Shown here one piece after another: positions 54,835-63,492 of a DNA stretch of 64,000 bases. The translations under genes were made by a program, and so were the position numbers. The notes under the pieces are model-generated. The model made no database searches and was not told the origin of the DNA. It saw only the letters and a program-made list of their open reading frames with translations. Numbering within the stretch: position 1 is the stretch's first letter; every line of letters begins with the position of its first letter. Location of the stretch: assembly GCF_950097975.1 (NCBI RefSeq), contig NZ_CATNHF010000001.1, positions 248,001 to 312,000 on the forward strand. Direction: 5' to 3'. The DNA comes from Microbacterium sp. T2.11-28. GTDB lineage: Bacteria > Actinomycetota > Actinomycetes > Actinomycetales > Microbacteriaceae.

Positions 54835-55449
54835 ATGATCCTCCGCTCGATCCAGCTGCTCGTCGGTCTCGTCCTCTTCGGCGTCGGCTGCGCGGTCATG
54901 GTCCAGGCGGGGATCGGGCTCGATCCGTGGACCGTCTTCGCTCAGGGCGTCTCGCGCCAGACCGGCATCGGGATCGGCTGGGTCACGAACATCGTCGGCT
55001 TCCTGGTGCTGCTGGCGTGGATCCCGCTGCGTCAGAAGCCCGGGATCGGCACCATCGCCAACATCCTCCTCGTGGGAACGAGCATGCAGCTCGCGCTGGG
55101 CGTCGTGCCCGTCGCGCGCGGCTTCGTCGTCCAGGTGCTGGTGTTCCTGGCGGGGACCGCGCTCGTCGCACTGGCGTCGGGGCTCTACATCGGGGCCAAC
55201 TTCGGCCCGGGCCCGCGAGACGGTCTGATGACCGGCCTGAACTCCCGGTTCGGCTGGCCCATCTGGGTGTCCCGGTTCGGGGTCGAGGCGTCCGTGCTCG
55301 TGGCCGGCTGGCTGCTCGGGGGCACGGTCGGACTCGGCACGGTGCTGTTCGCGGTGCTCATCGGGCCCGCCGTGCACCTCGCACTGCCGTGGTTCGACCG
55401 GCGGCCCCGGCACACTGCGATCGTGGCGGTCGCGCAGCCGGCGGTCTGA
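54835..55449 (+). CDS. YczE/YyaS/YitT-family membrane protein
   Basis: A 204-residue protein with about five membrane helices, beginning MILRSIQLLVGLVLFGVGCAVMVQAGIGLDPWTVFAQGVS, the family's N-terminal block. The role of the family is unknown; homologues are almost always paired with a MocR regulator, which strongly suggests it is that regulator's target, probably a transporter. ATG 54835 is preferred to an in-frame ATG at 54826 that overlaps the operator. Confidence 0.9.
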   Translation: MILRSIQLLVGLVLFGVGCAVMVQAGIGLDPWTVFAQGVSRQTGIGIGWVTNIVGFLVLLAWIPLRQKPGIGTIANILLVGTSMQLALGVVPVARGFVVQVLVFLAGTALVALASGLYIGANFGPGPRDGLMTGLNSRFGWPIWVSRFGVEASVLVAGWLLGGTVGLGTVLFAVLIGPAVHLALPWFDRRPRHTAIVAVAQPAV

Positions 55450-55464
55450 GCGCGCGTCGCGAGG

Positions 55465-55677
55465 TCAGTGCTCCCGGAACTGCGGCCAGTCGGCGCCGGG
55501 GGTCATGTGCCCGTGCAGCGCGTTCTTCGCGATGTCCATGGTGGGGTAGCTGCCGAGCGTCGAGGATGCCCCCGCCATCGTGACGATGTACTCACCGTCC
55601 GTGCGGCGGATGCTCCCGACGACCTGGCCCTCCGCTCCATAGGCGAGCCAGAGGGCGGATGTGGTGGTGGCGGTCAT
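55465..55677 (-). CDS. Small protein of unknown function
   Basis: A 70-residue protein (LWLAYGAEGQVVGSIRRTDGEYIVTMAGASSTLGSYPTMDIAKNALHGHM) with a likely beta-sheet core followed by a helix. No named family recognised. AAGGAG stands 5 bases before the ATG, which supports translation. It is single, convergent with the YczE-type gene and upstream of tRNA-Arg on the other strand. Confidence 0.75.
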   Translation of the reverse strand: MTATTTSALWLAYGAEGQVVGSIRRTDGEYIVTMAGASSTLGSYPTMDIAKNALHGHMTPGADWPQFREH

Positions 55678-55807
55678 GATGCGCTCCTTCCGTCCCGTCG
55701 AACGCTACGCCTGCCGGTTCCCGAACGCCATGGGGTGGGACGTCGCCGGTCCGGGCCGGCTCCACCCCATCGGCACCGGGGCGGTACGGTAGAGGACGGT
55801 TCCCTTC

Positions 55808-55880
55808 CCCTCCATAGCTCAGTGGACAGAGCGAGCGGTTTCTACCCGCCAGGTCGGGGGTTCGAATCCTCCTGGAGGGA
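55808..55880 (+). tRNA. tRNA-Arg (anticodon TCT)
   Basis: Acceptor CCCTCCA/TGGAGGG, D-arm GCTC-AGTGGACA-GAGC, anticodon stem AGCGG/CCGCC with loop TTTCTAC (anticodon 55841-55843), T-arm GGGGG-TTCGAAT-CCTCC. The top base pair of the anticodon stem is an A-C mismatch. The 3' CCA is not encoded. Confidence 0.93.
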
Positions 55881-55924
55881 CCCGTCGCAGGGCCCGTGAC
55901 GCCCGCCGCGTCGGACCCGCTCGT

Positions 55925-55930
55925 TAGGAT
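55925..55930 (+). promoter_or_regulatory. -10 box of orn
   Basis: TAGGAT followed by 6 bases and ATG 55937. Confidence 0.6.
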
Positions 55931-55936
55931 GGCCCC

Positions 55937-56560
55937 ATGGTGGCTGCAGCGGAGAACGACCGGCTCGTCTGGATCGACTGCGAGATGACCGGGCTCGATC
56001 TCGCGGTCGACCAGCTGGTCGAGATCGCGATCATCGTCACCGACTACGAGCTGAAGATCCTCGACCCCGGCTTCCAGGTCGTCATCAAGCCCGACCCGTC
56101 GGCGCTCGAGCACATGAACGACTTCGTCACGCAGATGCACCGCTCGTCCGGACTGCTCGATGAGATCCCCCATGGAGTCAGCGTGGCCGAGGCCGAGTTC
56201 CAGTCGCTGGAGTACATCCAGCGCTTCGTCCCGGAGGGGAAGGCTCCTCTCGCGGGCAACACCATCGGCACCGACCGGATGTTCCTCGCGCGGTACATGC
56301 CCCGTGTCGACCGGTGGCTGCACTACCGGAACGTCGACGTGTCCAGCATCAAGGAGCTCTCCCGGCGCTGGTACCCGCGGGCGTACTTCCAGGCTCCCGC
56401 GAAGGACGGCGGCCACCGCGCGCTGGCCGACATCCGCGAGTCGATCCGCGAGCTCGCCTACTATCGCGAAGCCGTGTTCGTGCCCGAGCCGGGACCGACC
56501 AGCGAGGCGGCGCGCGACGTCGCCGCTGCGACCGTGTCGTCGTTCGGTCCCGTGCTGTAA
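55937..56560 (+). CDS. orn: Oligoribonuclease
   Basis: A 207-residue DEDDh 3'-5' exonuclease that degrades the last 2-5-nucleotide RNA fragments. Catalytic acids are in [11 protein letters not shown] (Asp, Glu near residue 13-15), [15 protein letters not shown], and the closing block [14 protein letters not shown] with the His and Asp. Length is normal for actinobacterial Orn, with a 20-residue Ala/Ser tail. It stands directly upstream of tRNA-His with no terminator in between. Confidence 0.96.
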   Translation: MVAAAENDRLVWIDCEMTGLDLAVDQLVEIAIIVTDYELKILDPGFQVVIKPDPSALEHMNDFVTQMHRSSGLLDEIPHGVSVAEAEFQSLEYIQRFVPEGKAPLAGNTIGTDRMFLARYMPRVDRWLHYRNVDVSSIKELSRRWYPRAYFQAPAKDGGHRALADIRESIRELAYYREAVFVPEPGPTSEAARDVAAATVSSFGPVL

Positions 56561-56594
56561 TACAATCGTGTGGTTGCCCGCATGCGGGCGCATG

Positions 56595-56670
56595 GTGGGT
56601 ATAGCTCAGTTGGTAGAGCACCTGGTTGTGGTCCAGGGGGTCGCGGGTTCAAGTCCCGTTACTCACCCCA
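56595..56670 (+). tRNA. tRNA-His (anticodon GTG)
   Basis: Acceptor GTGGGTA/TACTCAC with discriminator C73, D-arm GCTC-AGTTGGTA-GAGC, anticodon stem CCTGG/CCAGG with loop TTGTGGT (anticodon 56628-56630), T-arm GCGGG-TTCAAGT-CCCGT. CCA is encoded. A G stands at 56594, the expected extra 5' base of tRNA-His. Confidence 0.96.
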
Positions 56671-56695
56671 TGTACATCCCCGGTGAGGCGTGGCG

Positions 56696-57046
56696 ATGAT
56701 CGATATGGATGCCGATGCATTCGAGGCGCTCGTCGCCGCCGAACTCGATCGTCTGCCGGGCGAGATGGTCGACGGCCTCGACAACGTCGTCTTCGTCGTC
56801 GAGGACCGCCCCGAGGACGGATCCCTCGATCTCTTCGGCCTGTACGACGGCCTGGCTCTCACGGAGCGCGACCGCTACGGCTCGGGTGAGCTCCCCGACC
56901 GCATCATCGTCTACCGGCAGCCGCACCTGGACGCGTGCGACGACGTCGTCGGTCTGCGCGACGAAGTGCACACGACGCTCGTGCACGAGATCGCCCATTT
57001 CTACGGGATCGACGACGAGCGACTGCACGAGCTGGGGTGGGCATGA
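56696..57046 (+). CDS. Zincin-like metallopeptidase family protein
   Basis: A 116-residue protein with the zinc site HEIAHFYGIDD (about residues 99-109), as in the small zincin_1 family next to clpS in actinobacteria. Acidic N-terminus. The short length leaves only the minimal protease core. Substrates are unknown. An in-frame GTG lies two codons upstream of ATG 56696. It starts 25 bases after tRNA-His and overlaps clpS by ATGA. Confidence 0.9.
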   Translation: MIDMDADAFEALVAAELDRLPGEMVDGLDNVVFVVEDRPEDGSLDLFGLYDGLALTERDRYGSGELPDRIIVYRQPHLDACDDVVGLRDEVHTTLVHEIAHFYGIDDERLHELGWA

Positions 57047-57327
57047 CTCTTCCGCTCGAAGACACCCGACTCGACGTCGACGCACGGGAGGACCCGCCGT
57101 GGGAGACCGTCGTCTGGAACGACCCGGTGAACCTCATGTCGTATGTGACCCACGTGTTCCGGGAGTACTTCGGGTTCAGCGCCGAGCGGGCGCACGAACG
57201 GATGCTCGCCGTCCACCACCTCGGCCACGCCGTGGTGGCCGAGGGCGCCCGGGAGCAGATGGAGCTCCATGTCCAGGCCATGCACGACTACGGCCTGTGG
57301 GCCACCGTGCGGAAGGGAAGCCGGTGA
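57043..57327 (+). CDS. clpS: ATP-dependent Clp protease adaptor ClpS
   Basis: A 94-residue adaptor that delivers N-degron substrates to ClpA/ClpC. The N-degron pocket residues are in PPWETVVWNDPVNLMSYVTHVFREYFG and the conserved HHLGHAVVAEGAREQMELHVQAMHDYGL. Typical length and form for the family. It overlaps both the zincin gene (ATGA) and the DUF2017 gene (GTGA). Confidence 0.95.
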   Translation: MTLPLEDTRLDVDAREDPPWETVVWNDPVNLMSYVTHVFREYFGFSAERAHERMLAVHHLGHAVVAEGAREQMELHVQAMHDYGLWATVRKGSR

Positions 57328-57812
57328 CCGAACGGATCGTCGTGCTGGAGCTCGCACGACTGGAAGCAGCCCACCTCACCGACCTCATCGAGCAGTTCGC
57401 CGCGTTGCTCGACGGCGGGACCGGCGACGATCCGGCGGTGGCGCGCCTGGTGCCCGATGCGTACCGCGACGACCCCGACTCCAGTGCGGAGTTCCGACGG
57501 CTGACGGAGGACGATCTCCTGCAGCGACGGCGAGACGACGTCCGCGATGTCCTGGCCACCCTCCTGGTCGACGGCGCGCCCCTCACGATCCACACGGTCG
57601 ACGACGAGACCGCGACCACGTCGATGACCGTTCCGCTCGATGAGAGCCAGTCGGCGGCGTGGCTGCGCACACTCGCGGCGCTCCGTCTCGTGCTGGCCTC
57701 CCGGCTCGAGATCACGGACGAGGGCGACCACGACGAGACCGATCCCCGCTTCGGCGTATACGACTGGATCGGCTACCGGCTGGAAGGCCTTCTGCAGGCT
57801 CTCGACGACTGA
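57324..57812 (+). CDS. DUF2017 domain-containing protein
   Basis: A 162-residue protein of the DUF2017 family, which is found almost always just after clpS in actinobacteria. Acidic and helix-rich (ELARLEAAHLTDLIEQFAALLDG; RFGVYDWIGYRLEGLLQALDD at the end). Function unknown; the constant position suggests a link to the ClpS pathway. GTG 57324 is set by the overlap with the clpS stop. Confidence 0.9.
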   Translation: MTERIVVLELARLEAAHLTDLIEQFAALLDGGTGDDPAVARLVPDAYRDDPDSSAEFRRLTEDDLLQRRRDDVRDVLATLLVDGAPLTIHTVDDETATTSMTVPLDESQSAAWLRTLAALRLVLASRLEITDEGDHDETDPRFGVYDWIGYRLEGLLQALDD

Positions 57813-57836
57813 CCGCGCCCGATCGGCGGCGGCCGG

Positions 57837-58394
57837 TCACGGCACGGCGACGACGATCCCCGCGAGCGACGCCGGGTCGTGCTGACGGACGTGCGCCTCC
57901 TCCTGGGCGGCCCAGCGGTCCCAGTGCGGACGATAGGTCTCGCCGTCGCGATCGAGCGCACGCCGCCGGCGCGAGGCCTCCGGCGACTCCAGCCACACCT
58001 GGACGTCGCTGAGAGCGCGGCTGGCCGGCGTCAGGACACCGGAGCCCTCGATGACCAGGGCGCCCTCGGCCGGGACCGTGTGCGATTCCGCGGGCCTTTC
58101 CGCCGCCCAGTCCCAGCGATGCCACCGACCGGCGCGCCCCTCCGCGCGCGGAAGGAGCACCCCCGCGCGCACCTGCTCGGCCCCCGCGGCGAGCCCATCC
58201 CAGCCCGGATACAGCGAATCCAGTGCCAGCAGCGTCGCATCCAAGCGGGTGGCCACGAGACGGGCGAGCGTGGTCTTGCCCGCACCGGACCGGCCGTCGA
58301 TCAGCACGACGGGACGCGCGAGGCCGGCGACGGCACGCTCGATGTCAGCGGCCGCCGCCGCGATCGAGGCGGCGACGTCAGCGCTTGAGGGCAC
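57837..58394 (-). CDS. P-loop nucleoside/uridine-kinase-like protein
   Basis: A 185-residue P-loop NTPase. Walker A GRSGAGKT is at residues 34-41 after VVLIDG, the LID/substrate region is ALDSLYPGWDGL, and VIEGSGVLTPAS looks like the Walker-B-side segment. It resembles the uridine-kinase/ATP-binding group often annotated as hypothetical kinase. The target is unknown. GTG 58394 overlaps the GerW-like gene by 17 bases on the same strand. Confidence 0.88.
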   Translation of the reverse strand: MPSSADVAASIAAAAADIERAVAGLARPVVLIDGRSGAGKTTLARLVATRLDATLLALDSLYPGWDGLAAGAEQVRAGVLLPRAEGRAGRWHRWDWAAERPAESHTVPAEGALVIEGSGVLTPASRALSDVQVWLESPEASRRRRALDRDGETYRPHWDRWAAQEEAHVRQHDPASLAGIVVAVP

Positions 58395-58698
58395 GGATGA
58401 CGCGGCTGAGCGCGCGTCCGGCCACCCACACGAACGGGATGCCGATCGCGAGCAGGGAGACGAGGTTCGGCTCGAAGCGGAGGTCGTCGCCCTTGCGCAC
58501 GTAGGCGCCGAGCGGAACGGCGAACCCGCCGCCTCCGCCGCCGCCGTTGCCGTCGGTGTCCTCGCCGGCGCCGAAGCCCGACCACGACAGGGCGACGGGC
58601 ACGAGGCGGATGCCGTCGACGTCCTGCTGTTCGCCGTACACGCTGTTGACGCCGAGTGAGGTGGCCTGCTTGCCGAGTTCGAGTGCGAGATTGGGCAT
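58378..58698 (-). CDS. GerW/YtfJ-family protein
   Basis: A 106-residue protein of the GerW (spore protein YtfJ) family: LELGKQATSLGVNSVYGEQQDVDGIRLVPVALSWSGFGAGE matches the family start, followed by a Gly run (GGGGGG) and a membrane-like segment LVSLLAIGIPFVWVAGRALS near the C-terminus. In Bacillus the founder is a spore-coat protein, but this family is also common in non-sporulating actinobacteria. ATG 58698 is chosen because TACGGT ends 6 bases upstream; an ATG two codons earlier would overlap that box. Confidence 0.87.
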   Translation of the reverse strand: MPNLALELGKQATSLGVNSVYGEQQDVDGIRLVPVALSWSGFGAGEDTDGNGGGGGGGFAVPLGAYVRKGDDLRFEPNLVSLLAIGIPFVWVAGRALSRVIRALKR

Positions 58699-58704
58699 GG
58701 TCAT

Positions 58705-58710
58705 ACCGTA
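58705..58710 (-). promoter_or_regulatory. -10 box of the GerW-like gene
   Basis: TACGGT on the minus strand, 6 bases before ATG 58698. Confidence 0.5.
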
Positions 58711-58754
58711 GCCGCACGGCGCGGTACGCGCGCGGGGGTTGCCGACGGCCCGGA

Positions 58755-60014
58755 TCAGTGCTCCGGAGGAAGACGCGGGTTGGTGGGGAGCGCGTTCACG
58801 TCGCGCCGGGCGCCGAGGATGCTGGCGCGGGTGACAGCCGCCTTGCCGAAGCGGGCCCGGGCTCCGTCGAGTGCCTCGTCCACTGCGCGCCACTCCGCGT
58901 CGTCGTCCCACAGCGCCAGCATGCCGCCCGACGTGCTCCGCAGCCGTTCGCCGCGGACGCCGACGAGGCGCACCGGCTGGTCGAGAGGGAGCTGCGCGAG
59001 CAGCTCGATCGCCACGTCGCCGATCCGCTGTCCGACGTTGGTGGCCTCGGGCAGGGTCACCGACCGGGACACGGTGGTGAAATCCGCGTACCGGAGCTTC
59101 AGCGCTATGGTCTGAGCCTCCCACTGTCCGTCGCGAAGCCGCGCGGCCACCCGGTCGGAGAGGCGACGAAGCTCGCTGCGCAGCACGATGGCGTCGGACA
59201 CGTCCTCGAGGAACGTCTCCTCGTGACCGACGCTCTTCTCGACGTGGACGGTGTCGACCTCGCGCGGATCGATGCCGTGCGCGAGCTGCCACACCCGCTC
59301 CCCCGTCGCGGCGCCGAGCGCGCGTTCGAGCACGTGCCGAGGGCTGGCGAGCACATCGGCGACGAGCCGGATGCCACGGCCCTCGAGCGCCTCCGCGGCC
59401 TTCGGCCCCACGCCCCAGAGCGCGCGCACCGGCCGCGCCGCGAGGAAGGCCTGGGTGTCGGCATGCGAGACGATCAGCAGGCCGTCGGGCTTGGACAGCG
59501 TGGACGCGATCTTCGCCACGTGCTTGGTGGAGGCGACGCCGACGCTGCAGGTGAGCCCGGTCTGCTCCCTCACCCGGCGCCGGAGCATCACCGCGATCGT
59601 GCCCGGGCTTCCCCACAGACGGCGGGCGCCGCTCACGTCCAGGAACGCCTCGTCGATGGACAGCGGCTCCACCAGCGGGGTGATCTCGTGGAAGATGTCC
59701 ATGACCTGGCGCGACAACGCGGCGTAGCGCTCGAAGTGCGGGACCACGACGATGACCGACGGACACAGCCGCAGCGCCTGGCCGACGGACATGGCAGCCC
59801 GCACCCCGAAGCGGCGCGCCTCGTACGAGGCGCTCGCCACCACTCCTCGCCCCTCGACGCCGCCGACGATGAGCGGCTTCCCGCGCAGCGACGGGTCGTC
59901 GAGCACCTCCACCGACGCGTAGAACGCGTCCATGTCCACGTGCAGGATCCGGGTGCCCGAGTCGTCGGCGTCGTCCGGCGAGACGACGCGCCCCGATCCG
60001 TCACCGCGTCCCAT
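58755..60014 (-). CDS. dinB: DNA polymerase IV (Y family)
   Basis: A 419-residue translesion polymerase. The catalytic pairs Asp27/Asp29 (LHVDMDAFYASVE) and the SIDEAFLDVSG block are intact; the HhH region and little-finger domain follow. It ends without the canonical beta-clamp motif QLxLF in an obvious form. No SOS box is visible, so it may not be LexA-controlled. GACAAT 6 bases before ATG 60014 is a possible -10. A short in-frame upstream extension is not favoured. Confidence 0.95.
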   Translation of the reverse strand: MGRGDGSGRVVSPDDADDSGTRILHVDMDAFYASVEVLDDPSLRGKPLIVGGVEGRGVVASASYEARRFGVRAAMSVGQALRLCPSVIVVVPHFERYAALSRQVMDIFHEITPLVEPLSIDEAFLDVSGARRLWGSPGTIAVMLRRRVREQTGLTCSVGVASTKHVAKIASTLSKPDGLLIVSHADTQAFLAARPVRALWGVGPKAAEALEGRGIRLVADVLASPRHVLERALGAATGERVWQLAHGIDPREVDTVHVEKSVGHEETFLEDVSDAIVLRSELRRLSDRVAARLRDGQWEAQTIALKLRYADFTTVSRSVTLPEATNVGQRIGDVAIELLAQLPLDQPVRLVGVRGERLRSTSGGMLALWDDDAEWRAVDEALDGARARFGKAAVTRASILGARRDVNALPTNPRLPPEH

Positions 60015-60020
60015 GGATCC

Positions 60021-60026
60021 ATTGTC
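60021..60026 (-). promoter_or_regulatory. Possible -10 box of dinB
   Basis: GACAAT on the minus strand, 6 bases before ATG 60014; the first base departs from TANNNT. Confidence 0.35.
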
Positions 60027-60032
60027 CGGCAC

Positions 60033-60049
60033 GCCCCCGACACGGGGGC
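60033..60049 (-). terminator. Hairpin after gatB, before dinB
   Basis: GCCCCC-GACAC-GGGGGC overlapping the last base of the gatB stop codon. No T-run. It may end the gatCAB transcript. Confidence 0.55.
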
Positions 60050-61578
60050 TACTGCGCGGCGCGCTCCAGGACGAGTTCGCGCACGCGTGCCGCGTCGGCC
60101 TGTCCGCGCATCGCCTTCATCACCGCGCCGATCACCGCGCCGGCGGCCTGCACCTTGCCGTCGCGGATCTTCTCGAGCACGTCCGGCTGAGCCGCGAGGG
60201 CGTCATCGATCGCCGCGATCAGGGCGCCGTCGTCCGACACCACGGCAAGGCCGCGGGCGTCGACCACCTCCTGGGGCGAGCCCTCGCCGGCGATGACGCC
60301 TTCGAGCACCTGGCGGGCCAGCTTGTCGGTGAGCGTCCCGGCGTCCACGAGCAGCTGCAGCGCAGCGACGTCCGCCGGCGAGACGAGCGAGGTCGCCTCG
60401 ACGCCGCGGGTGTTCGCGATCCGGGAGATCTCACCCGTCCACCACTTCCGCGCGGCCGCAGGGCTCGCTCCGGCGGCGACCGTCGCCTCGACCTCGGCCA
60501 GCAGTCCGCCGTTCGCGACGTCCTGGAACTCGAGGTCCGTGTATCCCCACTCGGCCTTCAGCCGGCGCCGTCGCACGGCGGGCGCCTCGGGCAGGGCGGC
60601 ACGCAGCTGCGCGATGAGCTCCTCGGACGGAGCGACCGGCAGCAGGTCGGGCTCCGGGAAGTAGCGGTAGTCGTCGGCGTCGGACTTCGGACGGCCGGGC
60701 GACGTCGTGCCGGTGTCCTCGTGCCAGTGGCGGGTCTCCTGCGTGATCGAGCCGCCGCCGGCGAGGATCGCCGCCTGACGCTGGATCTCGTAGCGCACCG
60801 CCCGCTCGACCGAGCGCATGGAGTTCACGTTCTTGGTCTCGGTGCGGGTGCCGAGCGGCGGAAGCGGCTCCCCCTCGGCGACGCGCGGGCGCAGGGACAC
60901 GTTGGCGTCGCAGCGGAGGTTCCCCCGCTCCATCCGGGCTTCCGAGATCCCCAGCGACAGCACGATGTCGCGGATCGCCGCCACGTACGCCTTCGCCACC
61001 TCGGGAGCGCGGTGCTCGGTGCCGTAGATCGGCTTCGTGACGATCTCCACGAGCGGAACGCCCGCGCGGTTGTAGTCCACGAGCGAGTACTCAGCGCCCT
61101 GGATGCGGCCGGTGGCACCGCCGACGTGGGTCAGCTTGCCCGCGTCCTCCTCCATGTGCGCGCGCTCGATCGGCACCTCGACGCGGGTGCCGTCGGCCAG
61201 TTCGATCTCGACCTGCCCCTCGAAGGCGATGGGCTCGTCGTACTGCGAGATCTGGTAGTTCTTCCCGAGGTCCGGGTAGAAGTAGTTCTTGCGCGCGAAC
61301 CTGCTCGACGGCGCGATCTGGCAGCCGAGGGCGAGGCCGAGGCTGATCGAGTAGCGCACGGCCGTCTCGTTGACGACCGGCAGGGAGCCCGGAAGCCCCA
61401 TGTCGACCGGTGCGACGAGGGTGTTGGGCGCCGCGTCGTGGTTGTCCGCGTGCGCCGGGTTGCCTGCCGACGAGAACATCTTCGTCGCCGTGTTCAGCTC
61501 GACGTGCACCTCGAAGCCGAGCACCGGCTCGAAGCGCGCGATCGCCTCGTCGTAGTCCATCAGGGCGGTCTTGGCCAT
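60049..61578 (-). CDS. gatB: Aspartyl/glutamyl-tRNA amidotransferase subunit B
   Basis: A 509-residue subunit of the tRNA-dependent amidotransferase that turns Glu-tRNA-Gln (and Asp-tRNA-Asn) into Gln-/Asn-tRNA. It begins [32 protein letters not shown], has the kinase-like [28 protein letters not shown] block and the C-terminal YqeY-like helical domain (about 370-509) for tRNA binding. ATG 61578 is shared with the gatA stop (TGATG). Upstream in-frame residues are not part of the family. Confidence 0.97.
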   Translation of the reverse strand: MAKTALMDYDEAIARFEPVLGFEVHVELNTATKMFSSAGNPAHADNHDAAPNTLVAPVDMGLPGSLPVVNETAVRYSISLGLALGCQIAPSSRFARKNYFYPDLGKNYQISQYDEPIAFEGQVEIELADGTRVEVPIERAHMEEDAGKLTHVGGATGRIQGAEYSLVDYNRAGVPLVEIVTKPIYGTEHRAPEVAKAYVAAIRDIVLSLGISEARMERGNLRCDANVSLRPRVAEGEPLPPLGTRTETKNVNSMRSVERAVRYEIQRQAAILAGGGSITQETRHWHEDTGTTSPGRPKSDADDYRYFPEPDLLPVAPSEELIAQLRAALPEAPAVRRRRLKAEWGYTDLEFQDVANGGLLAEVEATVAAGASPAAARKWWTGEISRIANTRGVEATSLVSPADVAALQLLVDAGTLTDKLARQVLEGVIAGEGSPQEVVDARGLAVVSDDGALIAAIDDALAAQPDVLEKIRDGKVQAAGAVIGAVMKAMRGQADAARVRELVLERAAQ

Positions 61579-63101
61579 CAGAGGGCCCGTCCTTCCGTGC
61601 CGAGAGCGGGCGCCTTGTCCAGGAGCGGCCCGCCCCACTGATCCACCAGCAGCGCCTCGAGTCCCGCGCCGACGCGGTAGAGCCGCGCGTCCTCGCGAGC
61701 GGGCGCGAGGAACTGGATGCCGACCGGCATCCCGTCCTCCTCGGCGAGCCCGGACGGGATCGAGATCCCCGGCACGCCGGCCAGGTTGGCGGGGATGGTC
61801 GTCACGTCGTTGAGGTACATCTGCAGCGGGTCGTCGATCTTCTCGCCGAGGCGGAACGCGGTGGTCGGCGCCGACGGCGTCGCGATCACGTCCACCTTCT
61901 CGAAGGCGGCGTCGAAGTCCCGCTGGATGAGCGTGCGGACCTTCTGGGCGCTGCCGTAGTACGCGTCGTAGTAGCCCGCGGACAGCGCGTAGGTGCCCAG
62001 GATGATCCGCCGCTTCACCTCCTCGCCGAACCCCGCGTCGCGGGTGACGGCCATGACGTCCTCGACGGTGCCGCCCGGTACGTCGACCCGCAGACCGAAC
62101 CGCACCGAGTCGAACTTGGCGAGGTTGCTCGAGGCCTCGGCGGGGAGGATGAGGTAGTAGGCCGCGACGCCGTACTCGAAGTGCGGTGCGCTGATGTCGA
62201 CGATCTCGGCGCCGTGCGCCTCCAGCAGGGCGAGCGCGGCGCGGAAGGACGCGGAGACACCGGCCTGGAAGCCGGAGTCGGGCAGTTCGGAGATGACCCC
62301 GACCCGCAGGCCCCGCAGCGCCGCGCCGGTGGCTCCCTCGCGCGCCGCGGCGGCGAAGGACGGCCAGGTGTCGCTCAGCGACGTCGAGTCGTGGGGGTCG
62401 TGACCGCCGATGACGTCGTGCAGGAGCGCCGAGTCGAGGACGGTGCGCGAGACCGGTCCGACCTGGTCGAGGCTGGACGCGAGAGCGATGGCGCCGAACC
62501 GGCTCACGCCGCCGTACGTCGGCTTCATGCCGACCGTGCCGGTGACATGCGCGGGTTGTCGGATCGACCCGCCGGTGTCGGAGCCGAGGGCCAGCGGCGC
62601 CTCGAAGGCGGCGACGGCGGCAGCGGACCCACCGCCCGAGCCGCCGGGGATCCGGTCCAGATCCCAGGGGTTGTGGGTCGGGCCGAACGCCGAGTGCTCG
62701 GTGGAGGAGCCCATCGCGAACTCGTCCATGTTCGTCTTGCCGAGCGGGATGAGGCCGGCGGCGCGGGAGCGCGAGACCACCGTCGCGTCATACGGCGACA
62801 GGTAGCCCTCGAGGATCCGGGAACCGCTGGTGGACGGCATGTCCGTGGTCACCAGGACGTCCTTGATCGCCAGCGGCACACCGGCGAGCTCACCGAGCTG
62901 CTCGCCTGCCGCGCGGCGGCGATCGACGTCGGCCGCGGCGTCGAGGGCGCCCGCGTTGACGTGGAGGAAGGCGTGCACGTCCGCGTCGACGGCGGCGATG
63001 CGATCCAGGTGGGCCTGCGTCGCCTCGACGCTCAACACCTCGCCGGAGGAGAGGCGCGCCGCGAGATCGGCGGCGGTCAGCCGTGTCAGGTCCGCGCTCA
63101 C
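61578..63101 (-). CDS. gatA: Aspartyl/glutamyl-tRNA amidotransferase subunit A
   Basis: A 507-residue amidase-signature enzyme. It releases ammonia from glutamine for the amidotransfer. The Ser-cisSer-Lys triad sits in [24 protein letters not shown] (Lys), [33 protein letters not shown] (both Ser). GTG 63101 overlaps the gatC stop (GTGA). The three genes gatC-gatA-gatB form one operon with single-base couplings. Confidence 0.97.
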   Translation of the reverse strand: MSADLTRLTAADLAARLSSGEVLSVEATQAHLDRIAAVDADVHAFLHVNAGALDAAADVDRRRAAGEQLGELAGVPLAIKDVLVTTDMPSTSGSRILEGYLSPYDATVVSRSRAAGLIPLGKTNMDEFAMGSSTEHSAFGPTHNPWDLDRIPGGSGGGSAAAVAAFEAPLALGSDTGGSIRQPAHVTGTVGMKPTYGGVSRFGAIALASSLDQVGPVSRTVLDSALLHDVIGGHDPHDSTSLSDTWPSFAAAAREGATGAALRGLRVGVISELPDSGFQAGVSASFRAALALLEAHGAEIVDISAPHFEYGVAAYYLILPAEASSNLAKFDSVRFGLRVDVPGGTVEDVMAVTRDAGFGEEVKRRIILGTYALSAGYYDAYYGSAQKVRTLIQRDFDAAFEKVDVIATPSAPTTAFRLGEKIDDPLQMYLNDVTTIPANLAGVPGISIPSGLAEEDGMPVGIQFLAPAREDARLYRVGAGLEALLVDQWGGPLLDKAPALGTEGRAL

Positions 63102-63397
63102 TGCTCCTCCCCCAGGATGGCGGTGACGCGGAAGCGCCCGTCGGCGGAGTCGGGAGCGTTCTGGAGGACCTGCTCCACGGTCAGCATCTCGCCGACGGCG
63201 TCCGGACGATAGACGTTCTCCAGCGGGATCGGGTGACTGGTCGCGGGGACGTCGGCCGAGGCCACCTCCGAGACCTTCGCGATGTTGTCGACGATCACGG
63301 CGAGCTGACCGGTGAGGCGCTCGACCTCCTCGTCACTCAGCTGGATACGGGCGAGCACGCCGAGATGGCGCACGAGATCTGGGCTGATTTCCGACAC
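63098..63397 (-). CDS. gatC: Aspartyl/glutamyl-tRNA amidotransferase subunit C
   Basis: A 99-residue subunit that wraps around GatA and GatB and stabilises them. The pattern [42 protein letters not shown] is the family core, and the C-terminal [34 protein letters not shown] end is present. Two adjacent GTGs at 63400 and 63397 are possible; TAGACT ending 6 bases before 63397 favours the second. Confidence 0.95.
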   Translation of the reverse strand: MSEISPDLVRHLGVLARIQLSDEEVERLTGQLAVIVDNIAKVSEVASADVPATSHPIPLENVYRPDAVGEMLTVEQVLQNAPDSADGRFRVTAILGEEQ

Positions 63398-63403
63398 CAC
63401 GAC

Positions 63404-63409
63404 AGTCTA
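63404..63409 (-). promoter_or_regulatory. -10 box of the gatCAB operon
   Basis: TAGACT on the minus strand, 6 bases before GTG 63397. Confidence 0.6.
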
Positions 63410-63480
63410 GTTGCGGCGCGCCCCCGGTCCTGTCCGGGCCTCCCCGGCGCGCGCCCCTGCCGCCGGCATTCGCACCGTCG

Positions 63481-63486
63481 TAGGCT
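63481..63486 (+). promoter_or_regulatory. -10 box of the acyl-CoA synthetase gene
   Basis: TAGGCT followed by 6 bases and GTG 63493. Confidence 0.6.
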
Positions 63487-63492
63487 GGCCCC

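Noticed and set aside
60015..60049. LexA box before dinB
   Set aside because: No TCGAAC/GTTCGA pattern is present; the only inverted repeat is the GC hairpin after gatB.
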